Source: Gammaproteobacteria bacterium | Lineage (GTDB): Bacteria > Pseudomonadota > Gammaproteobacteria > UBA9339 | NCBI GenBank assembly: GCA_018814965.1 | Contig: JAHIYS010000061.1 | Coordinates: 1-12,754, forward strand | Reading direction: 5' to 3' | Length of the DNA stretch: 12,754 nucleotides | Shown here: in pieces, positions 1 to 6,510 of the stretch | Layout of the letters: every line of letters begins with the position of its first letter | How positions within the stretch are numbered: position 1 is the stretch's first letter | Notes under the pieces: generated by a model | Told to the model about the DNA's origin: nothing | Database searches by the model: none | The model's input: the letters and a program-made list of their open reading frames with translations, nothing else | Position numbers and translations under genes: made by a program

Positions 1-555
1 AAAATCACGCAATTTATCGCTTATAATTTTCTTTTGGATCGAATTTAAACTTCCGTACTCTTTGCTTTTAAAGATCTGCTCTATCGCTTGGTATATTCTT
101 ACATCTTGTTTGATTTCAGTAAAATGCTTAGTAACTGCCGGGACACATTTTTCGTAGGCGTCTCTAACTTCCTTTCTAGCTATAACATCATTAAGGTGTC
201 TAACTGTATCCCAAATAATACTAATTCTTTCGCTAGCTTCATCTAAAGGGGCAATAAAATTATCCCAGGTATATTTTTTTTGGGCTAGCAGCTTCTCAAT
301 AGTATCTTTATTTTCTTTAATCCCTTGCTCAATTGCTGGCTCAAAATGCTCCGGCTTAATCTTATCAAATCTTGGTAAAATAGAATTTTGTAACAAGGGG
401 TTTTCTTCAACCCCTAACTCTTGATGAACTTTATCTTTAGAAGATGCGTCAACACCAGCTAAAATCCCATCTGAAGAAATAAGACAAATTAATATAATTA
501 TCACTAAAGATAGTTGTTTTATATTTTGTAAATCTGTTTTACAAAGAAACATCAT
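1..555 (-). CDS. prlC: Oligopeptidase A (peptidase family M3), N-terminal part, cut by window edge
   Basis: M3 zinc oligopeptidases degrade short peptides, including cleaved signal peptides, normally in the cytosol. The 185 visible codons read NPLLQNSILPRFDKIKPEHF, then YTWDNFIAPLDEA, HLNDV, RKEVRDAYEKC, SLNSIQKKII and LRDF, which follows the E. coli OpdA/PrlC N-terminus almost block for block. The HEXXH zinc site would lie beyond position 1, so activity cannot be judged. The start is at 555 (a second ATG follows at 552), with AGGAG five bases upstream of the first ATG. Odd feature: about 35 extra residues precede the family's usual start. They contain lysines, then a hydrophobic core LVIILICLIS and a possible cleavage site after GILA, so this copy is probably exported. 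Same strand as the next gene, 106 bases away. The family call is firm; export is inferred. Confidence 0.88.
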   Translation of the reverse strand, partial: MMFLCKTDLQNIKQLSLVIIILICLISSDGILAGVDASSKDKVHQELGVEENPLLQNSILPRFDKIKPEHFEPAIEQGIKENKDTIEKLLAQKKYTWDNFIAPLDEASERISIIWDTVRHLNDVIARKEVRDAYEKCVPAVTKHFTEIKQDVRIYQAIEQIFKSKEYGSLNSIQKKIISDKLRDF

Positions 556-603
556 AGCCGCTCCTAACGAAAGTCAATGCCCCAAGTATTTACAATTCAT
601 GAG

Positions 604-632
604 AAGGTGTCAAGTTTTAATAAAAGACACTA
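604..632. repeat. Short dispersed repeat, copy 1 (downstream side of the LRR gene)
   Basis: A 29-base unit with the core GGTGTCAAG...ATAAAAGACAC matches 2213-2241 at 24 of 29 positions in the same orientation. The ends GTGTC/GACAC are complementary, so a small hairpin is possible. The pattern GGGGTCAA.TCTTG..AAAAGACAT resembles REP-like motifs that I recall near REP-associated tyrosine transposases in other genomes, but no such transposase is visible here. Confidence 0.6.
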
Positions 633-661
633 CGTTTTAGTGCGGCAAGTAAGAGAAGGTA

Positions 662-2083
662 TCATGTGCCCGGAAAAAGTAGATTCATTATAACATTTCT
701 AGTTCTTCCTAAATTTTCCGAAGAAAAAATAGATGGGGTAGCCACAGCATTTAATCCAGCATCGACAGAAGAGACTCTATCCCTTTCTTGGTTAGTCGCA
801 GGAGAGCTATCGATAGAGCCAGGCGTATCAACTTCATGTGATCCCCAAAATCTACCAAATAGTCCTGATAAGCTATCCATAACGCCAGACTCAGTATTAT
901 TTTCACGAGAAGGAGGAGGAGAAGGTAAAACATCCTCTAGCCTTACCACTGGCGCAGTATCTAAATCTGGTGATGGCGGATGTTGTCTAACAACCGGTTC
1001 AGGCAGATTCCACCATTCATATGAATTACTCTCTATTTGCTGATCTTCCCGCCCAAAATTCTCCACGTTAATGCTGTCATATGGGGTGCCAACAAAAACC
1101 TCTCTCACTCCTCTAAACATTCCAAGAAATCTTTCTCTTCGAGTCACCGGAGATATAGTATTATCATCCACATCATCTCCTCTAAAAAATCTCATTTCAT
1201 CTAATAAACTTCTTTGCATCTCCCTAATACAATCAATGAGCAAATCAATATCATTTGATCTTTTAAAGCTAGGAAGAAAAGAACCACCTATTATTGCTCT
1301 TATATCTACATCCTGACCCTGTTCTGAAGCCATCGCAATCAATTCTCTAATTTTTCTATTTCTTTGTAAAACCATATCGACAAGCGTCTTCATCCTTGGG
1401 TACATATTAGAAACATAACTCCTCCCCCCATTACGAATCAGGTTTGTAATATCTTCGCCAAAAACATTACTTGGTTGAGCCTCAGGAAAAACAGGGAGAG
1501 AAATCCGCACTAAATTGAAACCAAAACGAACCAAACCATCTAAAATTTCTATAGCTCCATCATAATCAAATGTATTTCCAGAAAGAAAAATATCTTCTAG
1601 CTTTGGATTGTTTCTTAAAGCATCAGCTATTATCAGCGCCTGCTGGCATGTGATCTTAATATTGTGTCCTGAAATATTAACTTTCCTAATATTTCTATTC
1701 TTTAAAAGGAGTAATATTTTATCAACCACTCCTTCTTTAAACATTCCATTGTTAGTTCCTTGCTGTTCCGTATTATTGTAAGCAGCATCAGAGCCGGCCA
1801 TATCGAATGCTCCAAGTTCAGATCGGGAGCTAAATAAAATGGTACTATATATATTAGGAGCGTTAAATACGATCTCTGACACATGATACTGATCAACAAC
1901 CATTGCAAGCTCATCTACAAGTTCATGGGTAATAGGCTCTCCTGATTCATGCACATATTTGTTTGTTTCTTCATCTAACCTTGTTAATGTCAATTCTGCG
2001 ATCCCAGCCTGGGAACATCCTAAAATCAAAATGACAACAACTCTAAGTGCTCTAATAAAATTTTTATTTCTAAATATAATCAT
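662..2083 (-). CDS. Secreted leucine-rich-repeat protein, effector candidate (hypothetical)
   Basis: I do not recognise a named family. The chosen ATG at 2083 (473 aa) has GAGGTG six bases upstream and begins directly with a signal sequence: basic residues, hydrophobic VVVILILG, then CSQAGIA before the mature part. Cleavage after Ala29 is likely; Cys23 could alternatively be a weak lipobox cysteine. An upstream in-frame ATG at 2176 would bury this signal and is rejected. Residues about 132-197 hold two ribonuclease-inhibitor-type LRR units (NIRKVNISGHNI and KLEDIFLSGNTFDYDGA). Residues about 360-394 are proline-rich (HPPSP, LPSPPPS), followed by a Ser/Asn-rich tail. LRR plus a proline linker plus export is common in host-interaction proteins of intracellular bacteria. 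The gene is bracketed by direct repeats at 604-632 and 2213-2241. The coding call is good; the effector role is inferred. Confidence 0.72.
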   Translation of the reverse strand: MIIFRNKNFIRALRVVVILILGCSQAGIAELTLTRLDEETNKYVHESGEPITHELVDELAMVVDQYHVSEIVFNAPNIYSTILFSSRSELGAFDMAGSDAAYNNTEQQGTNNGMFKEGVVDKILLLLKNRNIRKVNISGHNIKITCQQALIIADALRNNPKLEDIFLSGNTFDYDGAIEILDGLVRFGFNLVRISLPVFPEAQPSNVFGEDITNLIRNGGRSYVSNMYPRMKTLVDMVLQRNRKIRELIAMASEQGQDVDIRAIIGGSFLPSFKRSNDIDLLIDCIREMQRSLLDEMRFFRGDDVDDNTISPVTRRERFLGMFRGVREVFVGTPYDSINVENFGREDQQIESNSYEWWNLPEPVVRQHPPSPDLDTAPVVRLEDVLPSPPPSRENNTESGVMDSLSGLFGRFWGSHEVDTPGSIDSSPATNQERDRVSSVDAGLNAVATPSIFSSENLGRTRNVIMNLLFPGT

Positions 2084-2212
2084 CTTGCACCTCAAATTGT
2101 GGTCTGTACTAAAGACTCTATTATAGTCTTTGTGGCAACAAAAGGTAAAGCAAGTAAAGAAGTTGAGCCTCGGCAACCGACACTTTTTTAAGCTAAAAGT
2201 CTCATAAAACTA

Positions 2213-2241
2213 AAGGGGTCAAATCTTGATAAAAGACATTA
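2213..2241. repeat. Short dispersed repeat, copy 2 (upstream side of the LRR gene)
   Basis: The second copy of the 29-base unit at 604-632 reads AAGGGGTCAAATCTTG followed by ATAAAAGACATTA, with 24 of 29 positions identical and the same orientation. The two copies enclose the LRR gene with its start and stop. It directly adjoins the glnS remnant. Confidence 0.6.
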
Positions 2242-2243
2242 AA

Positions 2244-2372
2244 CTATAGAAAGAAATAACAGGGCCACAACCAGGATCGTTTTGTAATAATCTTCGCCCA
2301 ACCTTCTTTAAGAGTCAAAGTTCTATTAAAAATTATTTTTTGTGATGCCGAATCATAATCAACATAAATAAA
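2244..2372 (-). pseudogene. Remnant of a duplicated glnS 3' end
   Basis: Read on the minus strand this gives IYVDYDSASQKIIFNRTLTL then KEGWAKI. The intact GlnRS C-terminus in this window reads FCVDYDSTSQKLIFNRTVTL then KDGWAKI, so 21 of 27 residues agree; about 84% of roughly 78 aligned bases agree by eye. The frame continues for some 14 unrelated codons to a TAG at 2246-2244. Upstream it stays open only to about 2406, with no start codon, so it is a broken piece and not a gene. Differences are largely silent or conservative, which suggests it diverged while still functional (an old paralogue or a transferred copy) before being cut down. It has the same orientation as glnS, and only the metallophosphatase gene lies between them. 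Confidence 0.8.
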
Positions 2373-2618
2373 AGGGACAAGCAACAAAGATGTTTCACGG
2401 ATTATTTATCGGATTGACAAACTTAAAACTAGCATCCATTCTCTAGCTAATGATATAAGACCCCTTACAAACTAATTTAATAAATCCTCGTTCTCGGTTG
2501 TTAAGAATCAGATCCTTAACTTGATTAATTTGAATATTTTGTTCATCTTTTTGTTAATAGTCTCTTAATAAAGATGCTTTATACTTAATTTGTAATAATT
2601 AATATATAGTGGTGGCTC
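2373..2618. other. AT-rich leader before the metallophosphatase gene
   Basis: No gene is supported here. A small perfect inverted repeat lies at 2500-2505 and 2515-2520 (GTTAAG, nine-base loop, CTTAAC). The last 70 bases are very AT-rich, with TATACT at 2580 and TAATAAT-like boxes, but no -35/-10 pair with good spacing stands out. GTGGTGG four bases before the ATG at 2619 is a modest ribosome binding site. Confidence 0.4.
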
Positions 2619-3533
2619 ATGAGGTTAAAATCAAAAATCATACTAGGTTTTTTCATTGGCCTATTCAGCGTGTCTTTTGCATTTGGCGCAGAAAACGCCC
2701 TTAATTACTGTCCTTCTAACAAAGAGACTGTTGTTGGTGTTTTTGGGGATACGCATGGCAACATAGGGGGAGCTAAACGAGCTTTAGAGCAAATGAAAGA
2801 AAGGGGGGTTACTCATATAATTGGAACAGGAGACTTTATCCATGAGGGAGGCGTTAAAGAGTTAGAGTCTATGTTGGATATGATAACAAAGATTACTGGC
2901 GTTACAAAAGATAATCTTTATTTGATGCCTGGTAATTGGGAACATAATGAGCTTTTATTTGATGTGGCTGAAAATGATGCAGAGGTAAATGCTGCTATTG
3001 ATGCTGGTGATTTTGATAGCGCTCTAAAAATTCTGCATCATAAATCTGCTAAAGCAGCCAATAAGATTTTTGAAAAATATGGCCATTTAATTTCTGCTTA
3101 CTATGATGAGTATGGGATTGTCGAGATTGATGGTAAAATAATTAGGGTTAGCCACTTACCTCAACACCCTATCCCTGAGAATTTATTACCCCCCAAAGAG
3201 CATATAAAAAAAATACATGGACAATTCACTGTTCTTGATACCATGGAAAGAAATACATATCCTGCAACAAGCGTTGATTTTGAAATATTTGCTCATACCC
3301 ATATAGCTGGGAGTTATAAAGATTCAGAATCAAAAAAATATGTTATTAATCCCGGCGTAATAGATCCCATAAGAAAAAGTCCTTCTGAAATATGCGCATT
3401 TGCAATTTACTATCCGAAACAAGATAGAATTGAACACATCAGTATAGAAAGTGATCGAACAATAACGTGCATTGATTTACAAGAAGGGGTTAATAATCAA
3501 TCAAGATTATGTCCAAACTCACCCACGTTTTAA
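2619..3533 (+). CDS. Exported calcineurin-like metallophosphatase (YfcE/MJ0936-like)
   Basis: This is a predicted metal-dependent phosphodiesterase or phosphatase; the substrate is unknown. A signal peptide (MRLKSK, hydrophobic IILGFFIGLFSVSFAFG, cut near Ala24) places it outside the cytoplasm, whereas YfcE-type enzymes are usually cytosolic. Metallophosphoesterase motifs occur in order: GDTHGN (Asp44, His46), GTGDFIHEG (Asp72), PGNWEHN (Asn106), SHLPQHP (His179) and FAHTHIAG (His226, His228), then VINPG. The canonical His of GNH is Trp107, but YfcE-like enzymes also vary there (GNCD) and the ligand Asn is kept, so activity is plausible. The insert between Asn106 and His179 (about 70 residues) is longer than in the small family members. 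The gene is flanked by a glnS remnant upstream and the intact glnS downstream, overlapping the latter by 15 bases tail to tail. Confidence 0.82.
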   Translation: MRLKSKIILGFFIGLFSVSFAFGAENALNYCPSNKETVVGVFGDTHGNIGGAKRALEQMKERGVTHIIGTGDFIHEGGVKELESMLDMITKITGVTKDNLYLMPGNWEHNELLFDVAENDAEVNAAIDAGDFDSALKILHHKSAKAANKIFEKYGHLISAYYDEYGIVEIDGKIIRVSHLPQHPIPENLLPPKEHIKKIHGQFTVLDTMERNTYPATSVDFEIFAHTHIAGSYKDSESKKYVINPGVIDPIRKSPSEICAFAIYYPKQDRIEHISIESDRTITCIDLQEGVNNQSRLCPNSPTF

Positions 3534-5210
3534 AGAAATTTTTGCCCAACCATCTTTTAGGGTAACTGTGCGATTAAAAATTAATTTTTGTGATGTCGAA
3601 TCATAATCAACACAAAAATATCCGAGCCGCTCAAATTGAAATTTTTCTTCAGGCTTAGCTTCCATTATAGATGGCTCAACCAAACAATCTTCTAAAACTT
3701 TAAGAGACTCTGAATTCAAATAATCTTTAAAATCTATATCTTTATTACCCAAGGGGTTCTCAACATTAAATAGTCGATCATATAATCTAACTTCCGCTTT
3801 AACAGCATGTTTTACTGATACCCAGTGAATGGTCCCCTTAACTTTACGCCCATCAGGGATATTTCCTCCTCGAGTTTCTGGATCGTAAGTACAGTGTAAC
3901 TCTGTTATTTCCCCAGCTAAGTTTTTTATAACCTGTTCACATCTTATAACATAACCATAACGCAGCCTTACCTCTTGTCCTGGAGCTAATCTAAAGAATT
4001 TTTTAGGCGCCTCCTCCATGAAATCATCTTGTTCAATATAAAGCTCATTAGTAAAAAATATTTTGCGCGATCCCATCTGGGGATCATTTGGATGATAGGG
4101 AGCATCTAATTCATCGATCTTATCTTTCGGAAAATTTGTTATCACAACTCGTAACGGTTTTAGTACTGCCATAACTCTTTTGGTAATTAGATTTAGATCC
4201 TCACGCACACACTCTTCAAGATAACCCATCTCGACAGTGCTTTCTTGTTTGGTCACCCCAATTTTTTCACAAAAATTTCTGATTGCCGCTGGCGTAAATC
4301 CTCTCCGCCTGATCCCAACCAAAGTTGGCATCCGAGGATCATCCCAACCATTTACCAATTTTGTTTCAACCAGCTCTAAAAGTTTTCGCTTACTCATCAC
4401 GGTATAAGTCAAATTTAATCTAGCAAATTCGATCTGTTGTGGATGAGGCAACTCTTCGATCTGATCTAAAAACCAATCATAAAGAGGGCGATGATCTTCA
4501 AATTCTAAAGTACAAACTGAGTGGGTAATATTTTCTAACGCATCAGAGACACAGTGTGCATAATCATACATTGGATAGATACACCACTTATCTCCAGTTC
4601 TTGGATGCTCTTCATGCCTAATCCGATAGATTGCTGGATCTCGCATATTGATATTGGGGGAACTCATATCAATTTTAGCACGTAAAATTTTCTCCCCATC
4701 TTTAAATTCACCTCCGCGCATCCGATTAAAAAGATCTAAATTTTCTTCAACCGAACGGTTACGATAGGGGCTCTCTTTGCCGGGTGTCGTAAAGTTACCA
4801 CGATATTCTCGAATTTGATCCGCAGTTAGATCACAAACATACGCCTTCTCTTGTTTAATTAAAGAAACAGCAAATTGAAAAAACTTCTCAAAATAATCAG
4901 ACGCATGATAAAGCCGCTCTTCCCAATCAAATCCCAGCCACTTTACATTTTCAATTATAGAGTCAATATACTCTTGCTCCTCTTTTTCTGGATTGGTATC
5001 ATCAAAACGAAGATTGCAAGTCCCATTATAATCATGAGCGATACCAAAATTTAAACAGATTGATTTCGCATGACCAATATGAAGATAACCATTTGGTTCT
5101 GGCGGAAAACGGGTGGCAACTTTGCCACCGTTTTTACCAATCTTTAGATCTTCATCGATTATATTATAGATAAAGTTTTTGTGGCTACTTGGGGATAATG
5201 TGTCATTCAT
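3519..5210 (-). CDS. glnS: Glutaminyl-tRNA synthetase (class Ic)
   Basis: Charges tRNA-Gln with glutamine in the cytosol, using ATP. At 563 aa it matches the usual length (E. coli 554). The N-terminus FIYNIIDEDL leads into RFPPEPNGYLHIGHAKSI, whose HIGH signature is at residues 44-47. RFDDTNP follows, and the KMSKS equivalent VMSKRKL begins at residue 271. The C-terminal anticodon-binding beta barrels carry GRKVKGTIHWVS, VRLYDRLF and FNRTVTLKDGWAKI, all typical of bacterial GlnRS. The ATG at 5210 fits the family start, although no clear Shine-Dalgarno precedes it. The enzyme means the organism does not depend solely on the GatCAB amidation route. It is divergent from feoA across a 1 kb repeat-filled gap, and a broken copy of its 3' end sits at 2244-2372. 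Confidence 0.97.
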   Translation of the reverse strand: MNDTLSPSSHKNFIYNIIDEDLKIGKNGGKVATRFPPEPNGYLHIGHAKSICLNFGIAHDYNGTCNLRFDDTNPEKEEQEYIDSIIENVKWLGFDWEERLYHASDYFEKFFQFAVSLIKQEKAYVCDLTADQIREYRGNFTTPGKESPYRNRSVEENLDLFNRMRGGEFKDGEKILRAKIDMSSPNINMRDPAIYRIRHEEHPRTGDKWCIYPMYDYAHCVSDALENITHSVCTLEFEDHRPLYDWFLDQIEELPHPQQIEFARLNLTYTVMSKRKLLELVETKLVNGWDDPRMPTLVGIRRRGFTPAAIRNFCEKIGVTKQESTVEMGYLEECVREDLNLITKRVMAVLKPLRVVITNFPKDKIDELDAPYHPNDPQMGSRKIFFTNELYIEQDDFMEEAPKKFFRLAPGQEVRLRYGYVIRCEQVIKNLAGEITELHCTYDPETRGGNIPDGRKVKGTIHWVSVKHAVKAEVRLYDRLFNVENPLGNKDIDFKDYLNSESLKVLEDCLVEPSIMEAKPEEKFQFERLGYFCVDYDSTSQKLIFNRTVTLKDGWAKISLKRG

Positions 5211-5293
5211 AGTGACATAGCATAGAAAAGGAATAGGATAGTGTCAAACTTATATGAAACCAGCATTATCTAACTGCTCAAGTAGCTCTGTTT
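5211..5293. other. Short upstream region of glnS
   Basis: It holds the glnS leader on the minus strand. AGTGTCAAACTTATATGAAAC at 5240-5260 vaguely resembles the 604-632 repeat but is too degraded to call. No convincing promoter is visible. Confidence 0.3.
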
Positions 5294-5312
5294 TGGATTG
5301 CCACGTCGCAAT
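5294..5312. repeat. Half of an ATTGCGA-type palindromic repeat
   Basis: TGGATTGCCACGTCGCAAT is identical over 19 bases to 6113-6131, the right arm of the complete palindromic element at 6010-6134. Here the left arm is missing and the MITE-like element begins at its end, so the latter may have inserted into or next to an older copy. Confidence 0.65.
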
Positions 5313-5382
5313 TGTAAAGGTCACATAATTCGTTGCTAATAACTATTGCCAAAACAAGCTTCGAAGAAGCAAAATATACCAG

Positions 5383-5424
5383 CCCAGCCTAAGCCGCACG
5401 CTGTTTGTGCGGCGCAGGGCTGGG
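5383..5424. repeat. Two-tier hairpin, copy 1
   Basis: The outer stem CCCAGCC (5383-5389) pairs with GGCTGGG (5418-5424). The inner stem GCCGCAC (5393-5399) pairs with GTGCGGC (5407-5413) around a seven-base loop GCTGTTT. The outer stem is the same in all three copies, while this inner stem differs from the other two and remains fully paired. Confidence 0.85.
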
Positions 5425-5534
5425 TATAAAGGAAATTGAATTGCAAGCTCAAAGCGCAATAGATTGCCGAGAAAAAATCCAAAACTAAAGAATTTTATTT
5501 CGCTCTATGAGCTTAAATTCATCTATGTTCATCA

Positions 5535-5576
5535 CCCAGCCCCGCGCCTCGCACACAACGCGAGGCTTAGGCTGGG
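5535..5576. repeat. Two-tier hairpin, copy 2 (opposite orientation)
   Basis: The outer stem CCCAGCC (5535-5541) pairs with GGCTGGG (5570-5576). The inner stem GCCTCGC (5546-5552) pairs with GCGAGGC (5560-5566), with loop ACACAAC. Read on the minus strand it aligns with copies 1 and 3, sharing the loop pattern GTTGTGT. Confidence 0.85.
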
Positions 5577-5753
5577 CTGTTATATTTATCCCTTCGGGAA
5601 AATCATCTATTAAAATGTTAGCTTGCGACGAAATCATAAATATAAAATTTTTCCAAAATCATGCATTTTAGGCGGCGTGGGCGCAGTGCGCCGCTGTTTA
5701 TGGTTGTTAGTTATTGTCAACGAATTACGTGACTCTTACAGCAATGACCTAAC

Positions 5754-5780
5754 CTGGATACCACCTTTTCCCGGCCTGAC
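5754..5780. repeat. Degenerate REP-type palindrome (the kind that translates as WIPAFAGMT)
   Basis: CTGGATACCACC...CCGGCCTGAC resembles the widespread dispersed repeat CTGGATNCCCGC...GCGGGNATGAC, and its plus-strand frame reads WIPPFPGLT, the usual translation signature of that repeat. The stem is largely decayed. The family assignment is from memory and has only moderate support. The rest of 5781-5933 shows nothing beyond a short direct repeat of GACAAAAAATG (5778-5788 and 5803-5813). Confidence 0.45.
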
Positions 5781-5933
5781 AAAAAATGTAGCTCTTGCCA
5801 GCACGACAAAAAATGGATTAGATCCCCCAGATTGCCGTGTTGCAACCTTTGCTTGCTTTTCGTAATAGCCTACAAGGGATCAGATAGAAACGCTGGCTCC
5901 AATTACAAACCCTACTTTAAGTGCAATCTTTTT

Positions 5934-5962
5934 CAACGAATTACGCAACTCTTACAGCAATG
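5934..5962. repeat. Solo end of the MITE-like element
   Basis: CAACGAATTACG then ACTCTTACAGCAATG matches the right terminal repeat at 5718-5746 at 27 of 29 bases in the same orientation. No hairpin block accompanies it, so it is an isolated terminus, probably from a decayed copy. Confidence 0.7.
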
Positions 5963-6009
5963 TTGGCAAAAAACCAAGATTTCATCATCCTCACCATATC
6001 AACAAAAAC

Positions 6010-6134
6010 GTTATTGCGAGGAGTGAGCATAGCGAAGGACGCGGCAATCTTTTCTGCTATTTTATTCTGTCTGTTGCTAGAGCAATCTCTGGCGCCAGGT
6101 ATGTAATATGCCTGGATTGCCACGTCGCAATGAC
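6010..6134. repeat. Complete ATTGCGA/TCGCAAT palindromic repeat element
   Basis: The outer arms are ATTGCGA (6013-6019) and TCGCAAT (6125-6131). The inner arms are GGCAATC (6043-6049) and GATTGCC (6115-6121). The left arm reads ATTGCGAGGAGTGAGCATAG and on through GAAGGACGCGGCAATC, a form of the ATTGCGAGGA...GCAATC repeat dispersed in many bacterial genomes. It ends three bases before the candidate Fur box. No coding potential. Confidence 0.7.
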
Positions 6135-6136
6135 AT

Positions 6137-6155
6137 ACAAATGATAATTTTTATC
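6137..6155 (+). promoter_or_regulatory. Candidate Fur box upstream of feoAB
   Basis: ACAAATGATAATTTTTATC matches the classical 19-base Fur consensus GATAATGATAATCATTATC at 14 positions and contains the inverted pair GATAA (6143-6147) and TTATC (6151-6155). Its place 113 bases before feoA is what iron repression of ferrous iron uptake would need. A TATAAA box at 6177-6182 could be a -10, but no good -35 is at the right distance. AT-rich DNA gives chance matches, so this is tentative. Confidence 0.45.
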
Positions 6156-6267
6156 CAGACTATGGTAGCCCCCATATATAAAATTACTGTTGCTAACTTC
6201 GAAACTAAAGGGATATGATGACATATATAACCCATATATTAATGCTTTTGAAAAAAACATAGCAGCC

Positions 6268-6510
6268 ATGACAAAAGAAGACACTATAAGCCTCTGTAAA
6301 TTAGAAAAAAATCAACTTGCGGTTATTGTTGCAATTACCGCCGGAGATAAATCAGCAAAAAGGCTTGCTGATATGGGATTAACCCCAAACACCCATATAC
6401 AAATCCTTAGAAAAACTCTTTTTTGCGGCCCAATTGAAATTAAAGCCAGAGAATCTAACTTGATCCTAGGAAAGGGACTAGCCAAAAAAATTCTAGTAAA
6501 AAAATTATGA
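6268..6510 (+). CDS. feoA: Ferrous iron transport accessory protein FeoA
   Basis: An 80-aa SH3-like cytosolic protein that works with FeoB in Fe(II) uptake. The sequence ISLCKLEKNQLAVIVAI, AGDKSAKRLADMGLTPNT, then GPIEIKARESNLILGKGLAKKI carries the family's rLadMGl.pG.....r..f.GP pattern and fits the usual 75-85 residues. The ATG at 6268 is preferred over an in-frame TTG at 6190, which would add 26 unrelated residues. No strong ribosome binding site precedes the chosen ATG, so the start is the least certain part. The stop overlaps the feoB start (ATGA). Confidence 0.9.
   Translation: MTKEDTISLCKLEKNQLAVIVAITAGDKSAKRLADMGLTPNTHIQILRKTLFCGPIEIKARESNLILGKGLAKKILVKKL

Larger units (their letters stand above)
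5309..5748. mobile_element. MITE-like element with terminal inverted repeats and two opposed hairpins (copy A)
   Basis: A non-coding element of about 440 bases. The terminal inverted repeats are 5309-5345 and 5708-5748; their core TCACATAATTCGTTG (5321-5335) matches the reverse complement of 5718-5732 at 14 of 15. Inside, two copies of a CCCAGCC...GGCTGGG hairpin lie in opposite orientation (5383-5424 and 5535-5576). They are followed inward by a weaker inverted pair centred on AAGCTCAAAGCGCAAT and CGCTCTATGAGCTTAA. No transposase is present. Its right arm, 5453-5748, recurs in reverse at 10367-10663. Non-autonomous mobility is inferred from the structure and copy number, not proven. Confidence 0.7.

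Noticed and set aside
2084..2176. Longer start for the LRR protein at 2176
   Set aside because: It would place 31 residues before a clear signal peptide, while the ATG at 2083 has a good ribosome binding site.
2500..2520. GTTAAG/CTTAAC hairpin as a terminator or operator
   Set aside because: A six-base stem, no T-run, and no second copy in the window; likely by chance at this base composition.
5240..5260. Third copy of the GTGTCAA...GAC short repeat
   Set aside because: Only the first ten or so bases agree; too degraded to separate from chance in AT-rich DNA.
5623..6123. Several short open frames (plus strand at 5623-5865, 5832-6026 and 5921-6106; minus strand at 5941-6123)
   Set aside because: They run through the repeat units, and the protein text is a translation of repeat DNA (for example WIPPFPGLT). 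They overlap each other in different frames and have no ribosome binding sites.
6190..6267. Upstream TTG start for feoA
   Set aside because: It adds 26 residues not seen in FeoA; the ATG at 6268 gives the normal family length.
5211..6267. tRNA, CRISPR array or riboswitch in the large gap
   Set aside because: There is no cloverleaf with a TTCRA arm, no regularly spaced identical repeats, and no known riboswitch core. The inverted structures are explained by dispersed repeats.
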